Source: Rubrivivax sp.
GTDB lineage: Bacteria; Pseudomonadota; Gammaproteobacteria; Burkholderiales; Burkholderiaceae_C
Assembly (NCBI GenBank): GCA_022843905.1
Contig: JALHMT010000023.1
Coordinates: forward strand, 1-64,000
Length of the DNA: 64,000 bases
Reading direction: 5' to 3'
The notes beneath the pieces are model-generated. The model was not told the origin of the DNA. It worked only from the letters and a program-made list of their open reading frames with translations, and ran no database searches. Position numbers and translations under genes: made by a program. Position 1 is the first letter of the stretch. Every line of letters starts with the position of its first letter. Below, one piece after another: positions 23,902 through 33,346 of this stretch.

Positions 23902-24826
23902 AGAGGAGGTCTGCAATCAGGTTGAAGGCCACGACCAGGATCGCGAACACGAAGGTCACGGCCATGATCACCGGCGTGTCGTTGCGCAGGATGCTGTCGA
24001 TGAGCAGGCTACCGACGCCGGGGATGCGGAAGATCTGTTCGGTCACGATGGCGCCGCCGAAGATGCCCGGCATCTGCAGCGCCACCAGCGTGACCACCGG
24101 AATGAGCGCGTTGCGCACCACGTGCTTGATGATCACGATGCGCTCCTTGAGGCCCTTGCTGCGCGCCGTGGTGACGTAGTCGAGCTTGACCACGTCGAGC
24201 ACGCTGGAGCGCACGTAGCGCATCCAGCTCGCCGCCTGGAACAGGCCCAGCACCATGATGGGCATGATGCTCTGCTTGAACTGCACCACCCACCATTCCC
24301 AGCCGGTGGCGCGCACCTCGCTCTGGAACACGAAGGGGAACCAGCCGAGGTAGATGCTGAAGAACAGGATGAACAGCAGCCCGGTGAAGAAGGTCGGCAG
24401 CGAAAAGCCGATGAAGCTCAGCGTGCTGGCGATGCGGTCGAACCAGGAATAGGGCCTGACGGCCGCCAGGATGCCCACCGGCAAGGCGATGGCCAGCGCC
24501 ACCAGCTGGCTCAGACCGATGATGGCGATGGTCACCGGCAGCCGCTGCCAGATCAGCGTGTCGACGTCGAGCCGGCTGATGAAGGAGAAGCCCCAGTCCC
24601 CCTTGAGCATGCTGGTCAGCCAGTGCCAGTAGCGCTGCCAGACGGGGTCGTCCAGGCCCAGGCTGGCGCGCAGCTGCATGCGCACTTCGGGCGGGACGTT
24701 GGGGTTGGTGGCCAGCTCCTCGAACGGGTCGCCGGGTGCCAGTGCCAGCACCATGAACAGCACGACGCTGATGCCCAGCAGGCTGGGCAGCGCGATCATC
24801 AGGCGGCGCAGGATGTAGTAACCCAA
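23867..24826 (-). CDS. dppB: Peptide ABC transporter permease, DppB/OppB type
   Basis: A 319-residue permease starting at TTG (GYYILRRLMIALPSLLG), which gives the family N-terminus and has AAGAGAG upstream. In-frame ATGs further upstream would add a Cys/Arg-rich tail unlike the family. Six helices are predicted. The EAA loop (LDYVTTARSKGLKERIVI) and the GGAIVTEQIFRIPGVG motif are present. It forms the transmembrane channel with DppC. Confidence 0.9.
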   Translation of the reverse strand: MGYYILRRLMIALPSLLGISVVLFMVLALAPGDPFEELATNPNVPPEVRMQLRASLGLDDPVWQRYWHWLTSMLKGDWGFSFISRLDVDTLIWQRLPVTIAIIGLSQLVALAIALPVGILAAVRPYSWFDRIASTLSFIGFSLPTFFTGLLFILFFSIYLGWFPFVFQSEVRATGWEWWVVQFKQSIMPIMVLGLFQAASWMRYVRSSVLDVVKLDYVTTARSKGLKERIVIIKHVVRNALIPVVTLVALQMPGIFGGAIVTEQIFRIPGVGSLLIDSILRNDTPVIMAVTFVFAILVVAFNLIADLLYGWLDPRISYR

Positions 24827-24909
24827 GAGAACTCTCTTCGTGAGTCGTTCGACGGGATCAGGGCCCGCGGGGACGCCGCGCGGCACCCGAGCCCGCATGC
24901 AGCACACCA

Positions 24910-24927
24910 GCCGTACCACCGTACGGC
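24910..24927 (-). other. Hairpin between the binding-protein gene and dppB
   Basis: GCCGTAC-CACC-GTACGGC forms a seven-base stem in the 152-base gap after the binding-protein stop. There is no U-run. Such stem-loops commonly protect the abundant binding-protein mRNA from 3' decay and lower downstream expression; that role is inferred here. Confidence 0.4.
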
Positions 24928-24978
24928 CTGGCGCGCAGACGCGGGATCGGGCCGCTCAGCAGCCCCGGGGGATGCCGA

Positions 24979-26769
24979 TCAGGCTTCCTTGAACCAGTGC
25001 GCAAGAGCCCACATGTCGTTGTCCCAGCCCGACAGCGGTGCCGACAGCTTGGTGCCGGCGGCCGACACGCGCGGCCGGAACACCACCGGGATGATGTGGT
25101 GGGTGGCGCCGATGAGGTCGTTCATGCGGATGAAGAGCGCCGCGCGCTTGACCGGATCGAGTTCGCTCTGCGCGGCGATGTGGGCCTTGTCGTACTCGTC
25201 GTTCTTCCAGCGCAGGATGTTGCGCTTGGCCCACTTGTTCTCCTTCTGCGCCATCTCCCAGGAGCAGTACTGCTCCATGAACAGCTGCGGGTCGGGCTGC
25301 GTCATGGTGGTGGTGTACATCTGCATGTCGCACCAGAACTTGGTGTAGGTGTCCGGGTTGGCCTGGTCGCCGCCGAAGAAGACGGCCGCCGTCACGCTCT
25401 TGAGCTCGAGGTCGATGCCGGCCTTGCTGCAGGCGCTCTTGATGATGGCCTGCGTGTCCTGGCGCGGCTTGTTCACCGAGGTCTGGAACACGAACTTGAG
25501 CTTGGTGCCGCCCTTGGCGCGGATGCCGTCGGAGCCGCGCACCCAGCCGGCGGCGTCGAGCATCTGGTTGGCCTTGTCGACGTTGAACTCGAACTTCAGG
25601 TTGTTGCTGCGGTAGCGCGGCGGGTTGTTCAGGAAGTTCGCCGTGGCCACGCCGGTGCGGCCGTAGATGAAGTCCATCACCCCCTTGCGGTCGACCAGCA
25701 GGGCCATGGCGTCACGCACGGCCTTGTCGCTGAAGGCCGGGTGCTTGCTGCTGGCGTGGGCCCGCTCACCCTGGACTTCGTTCCAGGGGTCGGTGACGCT
25801 GAGCTGGATGAATTCGATGTTGCCGCCGGGGACGATGGTCACCTTGCCGCGGCCGCCGCCTTCCAGGCCCTTGAGGATCTCGTCGGCCACCTGCAGGTTC
25901 CAGGCGTAGTCGTACTCGCCCGTCTGCAGCACGGCGCGCGCCGCGCTGGTGGCGTCGCCGCCGCCCTTCATCTCCAGGCGGTCGAAGTGGGGCCGGTTGG
26001 GCACGTGGTAGCTGGCGTTGGCCTCGGCCAGCACGAGGTCGCCCGGCTTGAAGTCGACGATCTTGTAGGGACCCGTGCCCACCGGGCGCGTGTTGGCGGG
26101 AGCCTCGCGCGACTTCGCGCCCATGAAGTCCTTGAAGACGTGGCGCGGGATGATCATGCCCACGGTGCCGACGAAGGGCTCGGCCCAGAACGGCGTGGGC
26201 TTGGGGAACTGCACGCGCACCGTGTGCGAGTCGACCTTGGTGACGACGATGTCGCGGTAGGTGCTGATCCAGCTGGTGCTGGTGGCCGGATCCTTGTGAT
26301 ATTCCCAGTTGAAGACCACGTCGTCGGCGGTGAAGGGCTGGCCGTCGTGCCAGGTCACGCCGCGCTTGAGCTTCCAGACGACGCTGCGGCCATCGGCCGA
26401 CAGGCCACCGTTGGCGGCGGTCGGGATCTCGGCGGCCAGCGCCGGCACCAGGTTGCCTTCGGCGTCCCAGCCGGCCAGCGGCTCGTAGAAGATGCGCGAG
26501 CCTTCCTGTTCCTTGGTGCCGGTGGCGAACTGCGGGTTCAGCAGCACGGGGCCCTGCCACCACAGCAGCTTCAGGGTGCCGCCGCCCCCACGCTTGGTGG
26601 GCTTGTAGGGGATGGCCGTCTGCGCCTGCGCGACGCCGGAGTGCATCAGCATCATCGAAGCCATCGGCGCCGTGAGGCCGAGGCCGACCATCTGCTGAAT
26701 GAAGGAACGGCGGGGCAGCTTGCCCTCGCGGACTTCCTCGATCAGTTCACGCAGTTCGCGTTCTTGCAT
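24979..26769 (-). CDS. Peptide-type ABC transporter substrate-binding protein (SBP family 5)
   Basis: A 596-residue precursor, at the long end for the family. After an acidic/basic N-terminal stretch (MQERELRELIEEVREGKLPR) comes a twin-arginine-like motif RRSFIQQMVGLGL and a hydrophobic segment ending near VAQA, so Tat export is plausible. The mature part has family-5 features (YEPLAGWDAEGNLVPALA, VVWKLKRGVTWHDGQPFTADDV). It is the first gene of the dpp-like operon and has GGAGG before its ATG. The ligand is unknown; the divergent acyl-amino-acid hydrolases suggest N-acyl peptides or amino acids. Confidence 0.93.
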   Translation of the reverse strand: MQERELRELIEEVREGKLPRRSFIQQMVGLGLTAPMASMMLMHSGVAQAQTAIPYKPTKRGGGGTLKLLWWQGPVLLNPQFATGTKEQEGSRIFYEPLAGWDAEGNLVPALAAEIPTAANGGLSADGRSVVWKLKRGVTWHDGQPFTADDVVFNWEYHKDPATSTSWISTYRDIVVTKVDSHTVRVQFPKPTPFWAEPFVGTVGMIIPRHVFKDFMGAKSREAPANTRPVGTGPYKIVDFKPGDLVLAEANASYHVPNRPHFDRLEMKGGGDATSAARAVLQTGEYDYAWNLQVADEILKGLEGGGRGKVTIVPGGNIEFIQLSVTDPWNEVQGERAHASSKHPAFSDKAVRDAMALLVDRKGVMDFIYGRTGVATANFLNNPPRYRSNNLKFEFNVDKANQMLDAAGWVRGSDGIRAKGGTKLKFVFQTSVNKPRQDTQAIIKSACSKAGIDLELKSVTAAVFFGGDQANPDTYTKFWCDMQMYTTTMTQPDPQLFMEQYCSWEMAQKENKWAKRNILRWKNDEYDKAHIAAQSELDPVKRAALFIRMNDLIGATHHIIPVVFRPRVSAAGTKLSAPLSGWDNDMWALAHWFKEA

Positions 26770-26915
26770 GTTCAAACCTCCAAGACAAGAAAAAAGACGG
26801 GCCACCTTGCGCCGCGCCTGCATGCTAAGGGCTGGCCTCGAAGTTCATATCGGGGTCCGCCCGGGCTCCCGGGCTGGGCGATACTGGACGGGCACCAGCC
26901 CTCCGGACACCCGCC

Positions 26916-27788
26916 TTGCCCCTCAACGACGACGTGCTCACCGTCTTCGGCCCCGCCCGGGCCGAGCGGCCCCTGGTGCTGGATTCCCCCCACTCCGGAC
27001 GGCTGATGCCGGCCGACTTCGACGCCGCGCTGACGCCTGAAGACCTGAGGGACGGGGAGGACTGCTTCATCGATGAGCTCTTCCGGCCAGCAGAAGCAAG
27101 AGGCATACCGCTGTTGGCCGCGATGTTCCCGCGCACCTACATCGACGCCAACCGTCACGCAGGCGACATCGACCCCGACCTGCTCGACGCCCCCTGGCCC
27201 GACCTGTTCCAGCCCAGCGGCAAGGCGCGTTTGGGCAAGGCCCTGATCTGGCGCACGCTGGACGACGGCCGGCCCATCTACGCCCGGCGCCTGGGCGTGG
27301 CCGAGGTGCGTCGCCGCATCGACCTCTATCACCGGCCCTACCACCAGATGCTGCGTGCGCTGCTGGATGACGCGCATGCGCGCTTCGGCTTCGTCCAGCA
27401 CATCAACTGTCATTCGATGAATCCGGTCAGCGGTGCGATGGGCGAGGGCGGGGCAGGGGTCGCGCGCGCCGATTTCGTGCTCGGCGACCGCGACGGCACC
27501 ACCTGCGCCCCGGAATTCACCGCCTTCGTGCGCGAACGCCTGTCGGCGCTGGGCTACGAGGTCAAGGTCAACGACCCGTTCAAGGGCGTGGAACTGGTGC
27601 GCGCCTACGCCGACCCCGCTGCCGGGCGACACAGCCTGCAGCTGGAGATCAACAAGCGCCTGTACATGCACGACACCCGGCGCGAGCCGAATGCACACTT
27701 CACCGTGCTGCAGGCGCAGCTGATCCGCCTGCTGGACGACATCCATCACCAATTCGCCCCGGAGCGCACCGATGGCCGCAACCTTTGA
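26916..27788 (+). CDS. N-formylglutamate amidohydrolase family protein
   Basis: A 290-residue protein of the FGase family, which hydrolyses N-formyl-L-glutamate to formate and glutamate; homologues act on other N-acyl amino acids. Visible motifs are VLDSPHSGRLMP, the conserved FVQHINCHSMN and LQLEINKRLYM. The start is TTG at 26916, giving PLNDDVLTVFGPA. It overlaps the next gene by 17 bases and is divergent from a peptide transporter. No histidine-degradation (hut) genes are nearby, so a general N-acyl amino acid role is more likely than histidine catabolism. Confidence 0.88.
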   Translation: MPLNDDVLTVFGPARAERPLVLDSPHSGRLMPADFDAALTPEDLRDGEDCFIDELFRPAEARGIPLLAAMFPRTYIDANRHAGDIDPDLLDAPWPDLFQPSGKARLGKALIWRTLDDGRPIYARRLGVAEVRRRIDLYHRPYHQMLRALLDDAHARFGFVQHINCHSMNPVSGAMGEGGAGVARADFVLGDRDGTTCAPEFTAFVRERLSALGYEVKVNDPFKGVELVRAYADPAAGRHSLQLEINKRLYMHDTRREPNAHFTVLQAQLIRLLDDIHHQFAPERTDGRNL

Positions 27789-28737
27789 CATCCCCCCGAT
27801 CGAACTGCAGCCGCCCGACCTGGCACCCTTCCGCCAGGGCAACACCGGTGTGGACTACGTGCACGTGCTGGACTCCGGCAAGCCGGGGCCGAACGTCATG
27901 GTGCAGGCCTTGACGCACGGCAACGAGATCTGCGGCGCGCTGGCACTGGTCTGGCTGTTCGGCCAGAACGTGCGGCCGCGGCAGGGCCGGCTCACGCTGG
28001 CCTTCGCCAACGTCGAGGCCTTCTCGCGCTTCGACCACTCCCGGCCGCATCTGTCGCGTTATGTCGACGAGGACTACAACCGCGTCTGGGGTGACGAGCA
28101 GCTGCTGGGGCCGCGCGACTCGGTCGAACTGCGCCGTGCACGCGAATTGCGGCCCTTCGTCGACGATGCCGACCTGCTGCTGGACATCCATTCGATGCAC
28201 GAGCCCTGCCGGCCGATCATGGTCTGCGGCCGCGTCGACAAGAACGCGGCCTATGCCTGCGAGCTGGGCGTGCCCGAGGACGTGCTGATCGACACCGGCC
28301 ATCCGGCGGGACTGCGCATGATCGAGCGCGGCGGCTTCGGCGACCCCGCGAGCCCGAAGAAGGCGCTGCTCATCGAGTGCGGCCAGCACTGGGAGCGCGC
28401 GGCCGAAGACGTCGCCATCGACACCACGGTGCGCTTCCTGGCGCTCACGGGTGCCGTCGATCCGGCCTGGGCCGAGGCGCGTTTCCGCCTGCCATTGCCT
28501 CAGCGGCAGCGTGTGGTGCGCGTCACCGAGGCCGTGGTGGCGCGTTCGCTCGACTTCCACTTCCTGGTGCCCATCAGCGGCCTGGGGGTGGTGGCCAAGG
28601 CCGGCACGCCGATCGCCCGCGACGGCGACCACACCTGGGTCGCGCCCTATGACGACACGGTGCTGGTGATGCCGGGGCTGACGCACCTGCGGCCGGGCAA
28701 CACCCAGGTGCGGCTGGGACGCTACGTCGAGGCCTGA
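27772..28737 (+). CDS. Succinylglutamate desuccinylase/aspartoacylase (AstE/AspA) family hydrolase
   Basis: A 321-residue Zn-dependent carboxypeptidase-fold protein. The Zn ligands are seen in THGNE (His and Glu) and the second His in DIHSMHE; RYVDEDYNRVW matches the substrate-binding region. Relatives deacylate N-acyl amino acids such as N-acetylaspartate or N-succinylglutamate. The astABCD genes are absent here, so the substrate is open. It overlaps the FGase gene and precedes an acyl-CoA synthetase by 15 bases, making a three-gene operon. Confidence 0.9.
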   Translation: MAATFDIPPIELQPPDLAPFRQGNTGVDYVHVLDSGKPGPNVMVQALTHGNEICGALALVWLFGQNVRPRQGRLTLAFANVEAFSRFDHSRPHLSRYVDEDYNRVWGDEQLLGPRDSVELRRARELRPFVDDADLLLDIHSMHEPCRPIMVCGRVDKNAAYACELGVPEDVLIDTGHPAGLRMIERGGFGDPASPKKALLIECGQHWERAAEDVAIDTTVRFLALTGAVDPAWAEARFRLPLPQRQRVVRVTEAVVARSLDFHFLVPISGLGVVAKAGTPIARDGDHTWVAPYDDTVLVMPGLTHLRPGNTQVRLGRYVEA

Positions 28738-28752
28738 ATTGCGGAGCGCAGC

Positions 28753-30285
28753 ATGAACCTGGCCTTGTGGCTGCAGCGCAGCGCTGCGGCCTTCGGCGAC
28801 AAGGCGGCGGTGGCGCAGGGCCTGAACGCCGTCTGGACCTTCGCGCAGTTCGAAGCCGCTTCACGGAGCGCCGCTGCGGCCCTGGCGCGAACGGGTGTCG
28901 GCGCCGGCGACCGCGTGGCCCTGTTCATGGACAACGCGCCGGCCTACCTGAAGGCGCTGTGGGGCGCTTGGTGGCTGGGGGCGGTCGTGGTGCCCATGAA
29001 CGCCCGCCTGCACGGCCGCGAAGCCGGCTGGATCGTGGGGCACTGCGGGGCCCGGGTGGCGGTGGTCGATGCGAAGCACCGCCTCGAACTGCAGCCCTTC
29101 GCACCCGAGGCATGCCTGCTGATCGATGCCGACGCGCTGGGCGCCGACAGCCTGCCGGGCGGGCCGGCAGCCCGGCACGAAGACGACGCTGCCTGGCTCT
29201 TCTACACCAGCGGCACCACCGGGCGACCCAAGGGTGTGACGCTGACCCACCGCAACCTGCGCTGGTGCAGCATGGCCTACGTGGCCACGGTGCAGCCGGT
29301 GTCGCCCGGCGACAGCTGCCTGCACCCCGCGCCGCTGTCGCACGGCAGCGGTCTGTACCACCTGCCCTACGTGATGAACGGCGGCGTCAACGTCGTCACG
29401 GCCAACGGCGGCCTGGACGAAGCCGAGTTCTTCGTGCTGGCCGCGCGCTGGCGCAACGCGTCCTGCTTCGCCGCGCCGACCATCGTGCGCCGACTGGCCG
29501 CCCATGCGCGCGAACACCGCCCGCCGCTGGACGGCCTGGCCACGCTGGTCTATGGCGGCGCGCCGATGTACCTGGCCGACCTGGAAGAAGCGCGCGAAGC
29601 GCTGGGCCCGCACCTGGCCCAGATCTACGGCCAGGGCGAGAGCCCGATGACCATCACCGTGCTGCCGCGGGCTGTGATCGAGGACCGCGCCCACCCGCGC
29701 TGGCGCGAGCGCATGGCTTCGGTGGGCCTTGCGCAGCCGATGGTCGAGGTCTCGATCCGCGGTGCCGACGGCCAGCCACTGGCCCCCGGCGAGACCGGCG
29801 AGGTCTGCGTGCGCGGCGAAGTCGTCATGGCCGGGTACTGGCAGCAGCCCGAGGCCACGGCCGCGGCGCTGCGCGAGGGCTGGCTGTGGACCGGCGACAT
29901 CGGCCGGCTCGACCAGGAAGGCTTCCTCACGCTGCTGGACCGCAGCAAGGACCTGGTGATCAGCGGCGGCAACAACATCTACCCGCGCGAGGTCGAAGAG
30001 GTGCTGCTGCAGCACCCGGCAGTGGCCGAGGTCAGCGTGATCGGCCGGCCCGACCCCGAGTGGGGCGAGTCGCTGGTGGCCTACGTGGTGCTGCGCGAGC
30101 CGCTGGGCATCGAAGCGCTGGACGCGCACTGTCTGGCGCACATCGCACGCTACAAGCGGCCCAAGGCCTGGCGCATCGTCGACGCGTTGCCGAAGAACAA
30201 CTACGGCAAGGTGCTGAAGACCGAACTGCGGCAGCGCGAGGCCGGGCGCAGCGCGCCGCCTGGCGAGGCTCAGGGCGCGAACTGA
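28753..30285 (+). CDS. AMP-dependent acyl-CoA synthetase/ligase
   Basis: A 510-residue member of the ANL superfamily. Motif A3 is YTSGTTGRPKGVTLTH, A5 YGQGESPM, A8 TGDIGRLDQEGFLTLLDRSKD, and the catalytic Lys is in LPKNNYGKVLK near the C-terminus. It activates a carboxylic acid to its CoA thioester through an acyl-adenylate. Third gene of the FGase-AstE operon, it could activate the acid released by the hydrolases; this is inferred from context. Its 3' end overlaps the convergent Ser/Thr kinase gene by 16 bases. Confidence 0.92.
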   Translation: MNLALWLQRSAAAFGDKAAVAQGLNAVWTFAQFEAASRSAAAALARTGVGAGDRVALFMDNAPAYLKALWGAWWLGAVVVPMNARLHGREAGWIVGHCGARVAVVDAKHRLELQPFAPEACLLIDADALGADSLPGGPAARHEDDAAWLFYTSGTTGRPKGVTLTHRNLRWCSMAYVATVQPVSPGDSCLHPAPLSHGSGLYHLPYVMNGGVNVVTANGGLDEAEFFVLAARWRNASCFAAPTIVRRLAAHAREHRPPLDGLATLVYGGAPMYLADLEEAREALGPHLAQIYGQGESPMTITVLPRAVIEDRAHPRWRERMASVGLAQPMVEVSIRGADGQPLAPGETGEVCVRGEVVMAGYWQQPEATAAALREGWLWTGDIGRLDQEGFLTLLDRSKDLVISGGNNIYPREVEEVLLQHPAVAEVSVIGRPDPEWGESLVAYVVLREPLGIEALDAHCLAHIARYKRPKAWRIVDALPKNNYGKVLKTELRQREAGRSAPPGEAQGAN

Positions 30286-31946
30286 TACCGGATGGCGGCG
30301 GGCCGCTCGGGCGTCACCGTCACCGTCACGCTGTAGGGCGCGAATTCGTCGTTGCGCAGCGTGATCGTGTGTGTGCCGGCCGGCAGCGTCATGCGCGTCA
30401 CGGGCGGCGTCATGCCGGCGTCCTGGCCGTTGATCTCGATGTGCGCCCAGGGCCCGACGGCGAACTGCACCTGTCCGGTGGCCGAGGTCGCGGCCGTGGC
30501 GGCTGCGGTGCCGGCCGTGACGGCGGCGGGCGTGCGAGAAGGGGGCAGGGCCGCCGCGGACAGCGCCGGCGGCGGGGCATTGGGCGAGGAGGTCGGGCCA
30601 AGGGGAGCGCGCGATGACGCGTCCGAGGGCGCGGCTTCAGCCACGGGCCGTGCGGCAGAGGCAGTGCCCGGCGCTGTGGCCGTGGCCTCCGCGCGTGTGT
30701 CCGCGACCGTGGCCGCGGGCGGGACGGCCGATGCGACCGCTGGAGCGACAGGCGTTGCTGTCGCCGTGGAAGTCGCCACGGAGTGCGCCACTGAGGGCGC
30801 CACCGAAGGCGCCACCGAAGGCGCCACCGAAGGCGCGTTCATCGCGGTGTCGGCTCCCGAGGGTGCCTGTGGCCTCGTGCCCAGAGCCCACCAGGCGGCA
30901 ACGGCCAGCAAGGTCGCGCCCAGCGTTGCAAGGACCTTGCCCTGCCGGGACCGTGCGTTCAGCGCGGAAGCAGGGACGGGCGGCGCCGTCGCAGCGGCCT
31001 CCGCCTCCGCCTGCGTCTGCGAGCCCCAGCGCCGCAAGGCCTGCGAGAACTCGGCCGCCGTGGCGTAGCGGTCGGCCGCCGCGGGCGCCATCGCCCGTGC
31101 GACGATCTGCGCCAGGGCCGCCGGCACCGCCGGCTGCAGCGCCTGCACGGCCACCGGCGTGCCGGCCTGGACGGCCGCCGCGATGGACTCCAGCGAGTGG
31201 CCGTCGAAGGCCTTGCGGCCGGTCAACAGTTCGTAGAGCACGACGCCCAGCGAGTAGATGTCGGCGCGTGCGTCGATCTCGGCGCCGGCCAGCTGTTCGG
31301 GCGCCAGGTAGTGCGGCGAGCCGGCGACGAATCCCTCGAGTTCCGGCGCGGCCACGCCGGCCGCGCGCGCGATGCCGAAGTCCAGCACCTTGGGACGGAA
31401 GCGTCGCGTCAGGAAGATGTTGCCGGGCTTGATGTCGCAATGCACCACCCCGCGGCCATGGGCGTAGGCCAGGGCGTCGGCCACGCGGCGCACGATCTGC
31501 GCGGCGCGTTCCGGGCTGGGCAGCCAGCCGGCATCGAGCGCCTGGCGCAGGTCGCGCCCGTGCAGGCGCTCCATCGCGATGTAGACGCCGTGCGCCGACA
31601 GCCCGGCATCGTGCACCGTGACGATGTAGCGGTGGTTCAGTCCGCCCGCGGTGCGCGCCTCGTTCAGGAAGATGCCGTCCAGCGCGACGCGCGAAGGCAT
31701 AGCCACCTTGAACTGCAGTGTCTTGACGGCCACGGCGCGCGACAGCAGGGGGTCCCAGGCCTCGTAGACCGTGCCCAGCCCGCCTTCGGCCAGCTTGTGC
31801 TTCAGTGCGTAGCGGCCGATGTGGGACAGCGTGGGCTCGGCGGCCACGGCGCCTTCGTCGGGCGCGGGGTCGAAGCCGAAGTCGGTGACGATGTCCAGCG
31901 GGCCGGAGTCGTGTCCCTCGGCGCCGGGCGGCAGGGTGTCGTCCAT
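30270..31946 (-). CDS. Membrane Ser/Thr protein kinase with a C-terminal PEGA domain
   Basis: About 558 residues. A short acidic N-terminus leads to a Hanks-type kinase domain (~44-310): glycine loop KLAEGGLGTVYE, Lys75 in AVAVK, catalytic Asp171 in VVHCDIKPGN (Cys replaces the usual Arg of HRD), Asp189 in LDFGIAR. A transmembrane helix (VLATLGATLLAVAAWWALG) follows, then a ~130-residue Ala/Pro/Ser/Thr-rich linker with an A-P-S-V repeat, and a PEGA domain at the C-terminus (IEINGQDAGMTPPVTRMTLPAG). The kinase is cytoplasmic and the PEGA domain periplasmic. I chose ATG 31946; an in-frame GTG at 32033 adds 29 residues. Confidence 0.9.
   Translation of the reverse strand: MDDTLPPGAEGHDSGPLDIVTDFGFDPAPDEGAVAAEPTLSHIGRYALKHKLAEGGLGTVYEAWDPLLSRAVAVKTLQFKVAMPSRVALDGIFLNEARTAGGLNHRYIVTVHDAGLSAHGVYIAMERLHGRDLRQALDAGWLPSPERAAQIVRRVADALAYAHGRGVVHCDIKPGNIFLTRRFRPKVLDFGIARAAGVAAPELEGFVAGSPHYLAPEQLAGAEIDARADIYSLGVVLYELLTGRKAFDGHSLESIAAAVQAGTPVAVQALQPAVPAALAQIVARAMAPAAADRYATAAEFSQALRRWGSQTQAEAEAAATAPPVPASALNARSRQGKVLATLGATLLAVAAWWALGTRPQAPSGADTAMNAPSVAPSVAPSVAPSVAHSVATSTATATPVAPAVASAVPPAATVADTRAEATATAPGTASAARPVAEAAPSDASSRAPLGPTSSPNAPPPALSAAALPPSRTPAAVTAGTAAATAATSATGQVQFAVGPWAHIEINGQDAGMTPPVTRMTLPAGTHTITLRNDEFAPYSVTVTVTPERPAAIRYQFAP
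30784..30831. repeat. 12-bp tandem repeat inside the kinase linker
   Basis: Three perfect copies of GGCGCCACCGAA (30796-30831) follow one degenerate copy at 30784-30795. On the minus strand they encode repeated Ala-Pro-Ser-Val in the extracytoplasmic linker. The unit is a multiple of three, so copy-number change keeps the frame. Confidence 0.85.
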
Positions 31947-32161
31947 GTTCGGCGGCAAGGCCTGCACGGTCGACTGGAAAACCGAGATCGGATGGCCGGC
32001 GGCATCGCGCGCCGGAGAGAGGTCGTGTCCCACCGCCGGGAGCTTACGGGGCCCGAAGGCGCCGGCGGTATCAAAAGCGTGGGATCCTGCGCCCGGTTAA
32101 CGGCTTGTCACGCATTGGCCGGAGGGGCCGTGACATTCTTGCTCCCGGGAACAGGGGGCGC

Positions 32162-33346
32162 TCACGTCAATTCGCGGCGCAGACGCAACATCGACGCTTC
32201 CAGTTGCGGCATGCCGCTGGCAAAGGACAGTCGCAGGTAGCGCGCCGCCGCGTGCGGCCCGAAGTCGCGGCCGGGCGTCAGCGCGACGTGTGCGCGCTGC
32301 ATCATCTCGAAGCAGAAGTCCCAGCTGTCGGCGCTGTGCGCCGAACAATCGGCCCAGGCGTAGAAGGCGCCGTCCGGGGCCACCGGCACCTTCAGGCCCG
32401 CCGCTTCGAGCGCCGGCACGACGAAGTCGCGTCGGCGCTGGAACTCGCCGCGCCGCTGTTCGTAGGCCGCGATGGACTCGGGCGCGAAGCAGGCCAGCGC
32501 GGCGCGCTGCGCCAGCGTCGAGGCGCAGATGTAGAGGTTCTGCGCCAGGCGTTCGACGGGTCCCACCAGCGCTTCGGGCAGCACCAGCCAGCCCAGGCGC
32601 CAGCCGGTCATGCTGAAGTACTTCGAGAAGCTGTTGATCGAGATGACGTCGTCGCCGAAGTCGAGCGCACTGTGGCCGTACTGCGCTTCATAACTGAGCC
32701 CCAGGTAGATCTCGTCGACCAGCGTCACGCCGCCGCGTGCGCGCACCGCCTGCACGATGGCGGCCATCTCCTCGCGGGCGATCGAGGTGCCGGTGGGATT
32801 GGACGGCGATGCCAGCAGCACGGCACGCGTGGCCGGCGTCCAGGCCGCGGCCACCGAGGCCGCGTCGAGCTGGAAGCGCTGTGCGGGGCCGGACGGCAGC
32901 AGGCGGGCCTGCGCTCCGACGGCGGCCACGAAATGGCGATTGCAGGGGTAGCTGGGGTCGGGCATCAGCACCTCGTCGCCCTCTTCGAACAGCGCCAGGC
33001 AGGCCAGCTGCAGCGCGGCCGAGGCACCGGCGGTGATCACGATGCGCGACGGTGCGATGTCCAGCCCGTAGCGCTGCGCATACCAACCCGACAAGGCCTG
33101 CCGCAGCGGCAGCAGCCCGGTGGCGTGGGTGTACTGCGTGCTGCCGGCACGCAGGCAGGCTTCAGCGGCGTCCAGCACCGGCGGCGGCGCGGTGAAGTCG
33201 GGCTCGCCGATGTTGAGGAACAGCATGGACTCGCCGCCCCGGGCGGGATCGCAGGCGGCGCTGCGAGCGATCTCCTCGGCGGCCTTGGCGCACTCCATCA
33301 CGTAGAAGGGGTCGATGCGCTCCAGGCGCCGGGCCGTGCGGATCAT
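32162..33346 (-). CDS. Class I/II pyridoxal-phosphate aminotransferase
   Basis: A 394-residue fold-type I aminotransferase. The features FLNIGEPDFTAPPPVLDAAE, LLASPSNPTGTSIAREE, VTLVDEIYLGL and the PLP-Lys context INSFSKYFSMTGWRLGW are visible. The substrate cannot be read from sequence. It is the last gene after nusB, whose stop it overlaps (ATGA); the ribBA-ribH-nusB-aminotransferase order recurs in Burkholderiales. Confidence 0.92.
   Translation of the reverse strand: MIRTARRLERIDPFYVMECAKAAEEIARSAACDPARGGESMLFLNIGEPDFTAPPPVLDAAEACLRAGSTQYTHATGLLPLRQALSGWYAQRYGLDIAPSRIVITAGASAALQLACLALFEEGDEVLMPDPSYPCNRHFVAAVGAQARLLPSGPAQRFQLDAASVAAAWTPATRAVLLASPSNPTGTSIAREEMAAIVQAVRARGGVTLVDEIYLGLSYEAQYGHSALDFGDDVISINSFSKYFSMTGWRLGWLVLPEALVGPVERLAQNLYICASTLAQRAALACFAPESIAAYEQRRGEFQRRRDFVVPALEAAGLKVPVAPDGAFYAWADCSAHSADSWDFCFEMMQRAHVALTPGRDFGPHAAARYLRLSFASGMPQLEASMLRLRRELT

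Noticed and set aside
30784..30831. Tandem repeat as a CRISPR array
   Set aside because: Copies are directly adjacent without spacers and lie inside the kinase coding sequence.
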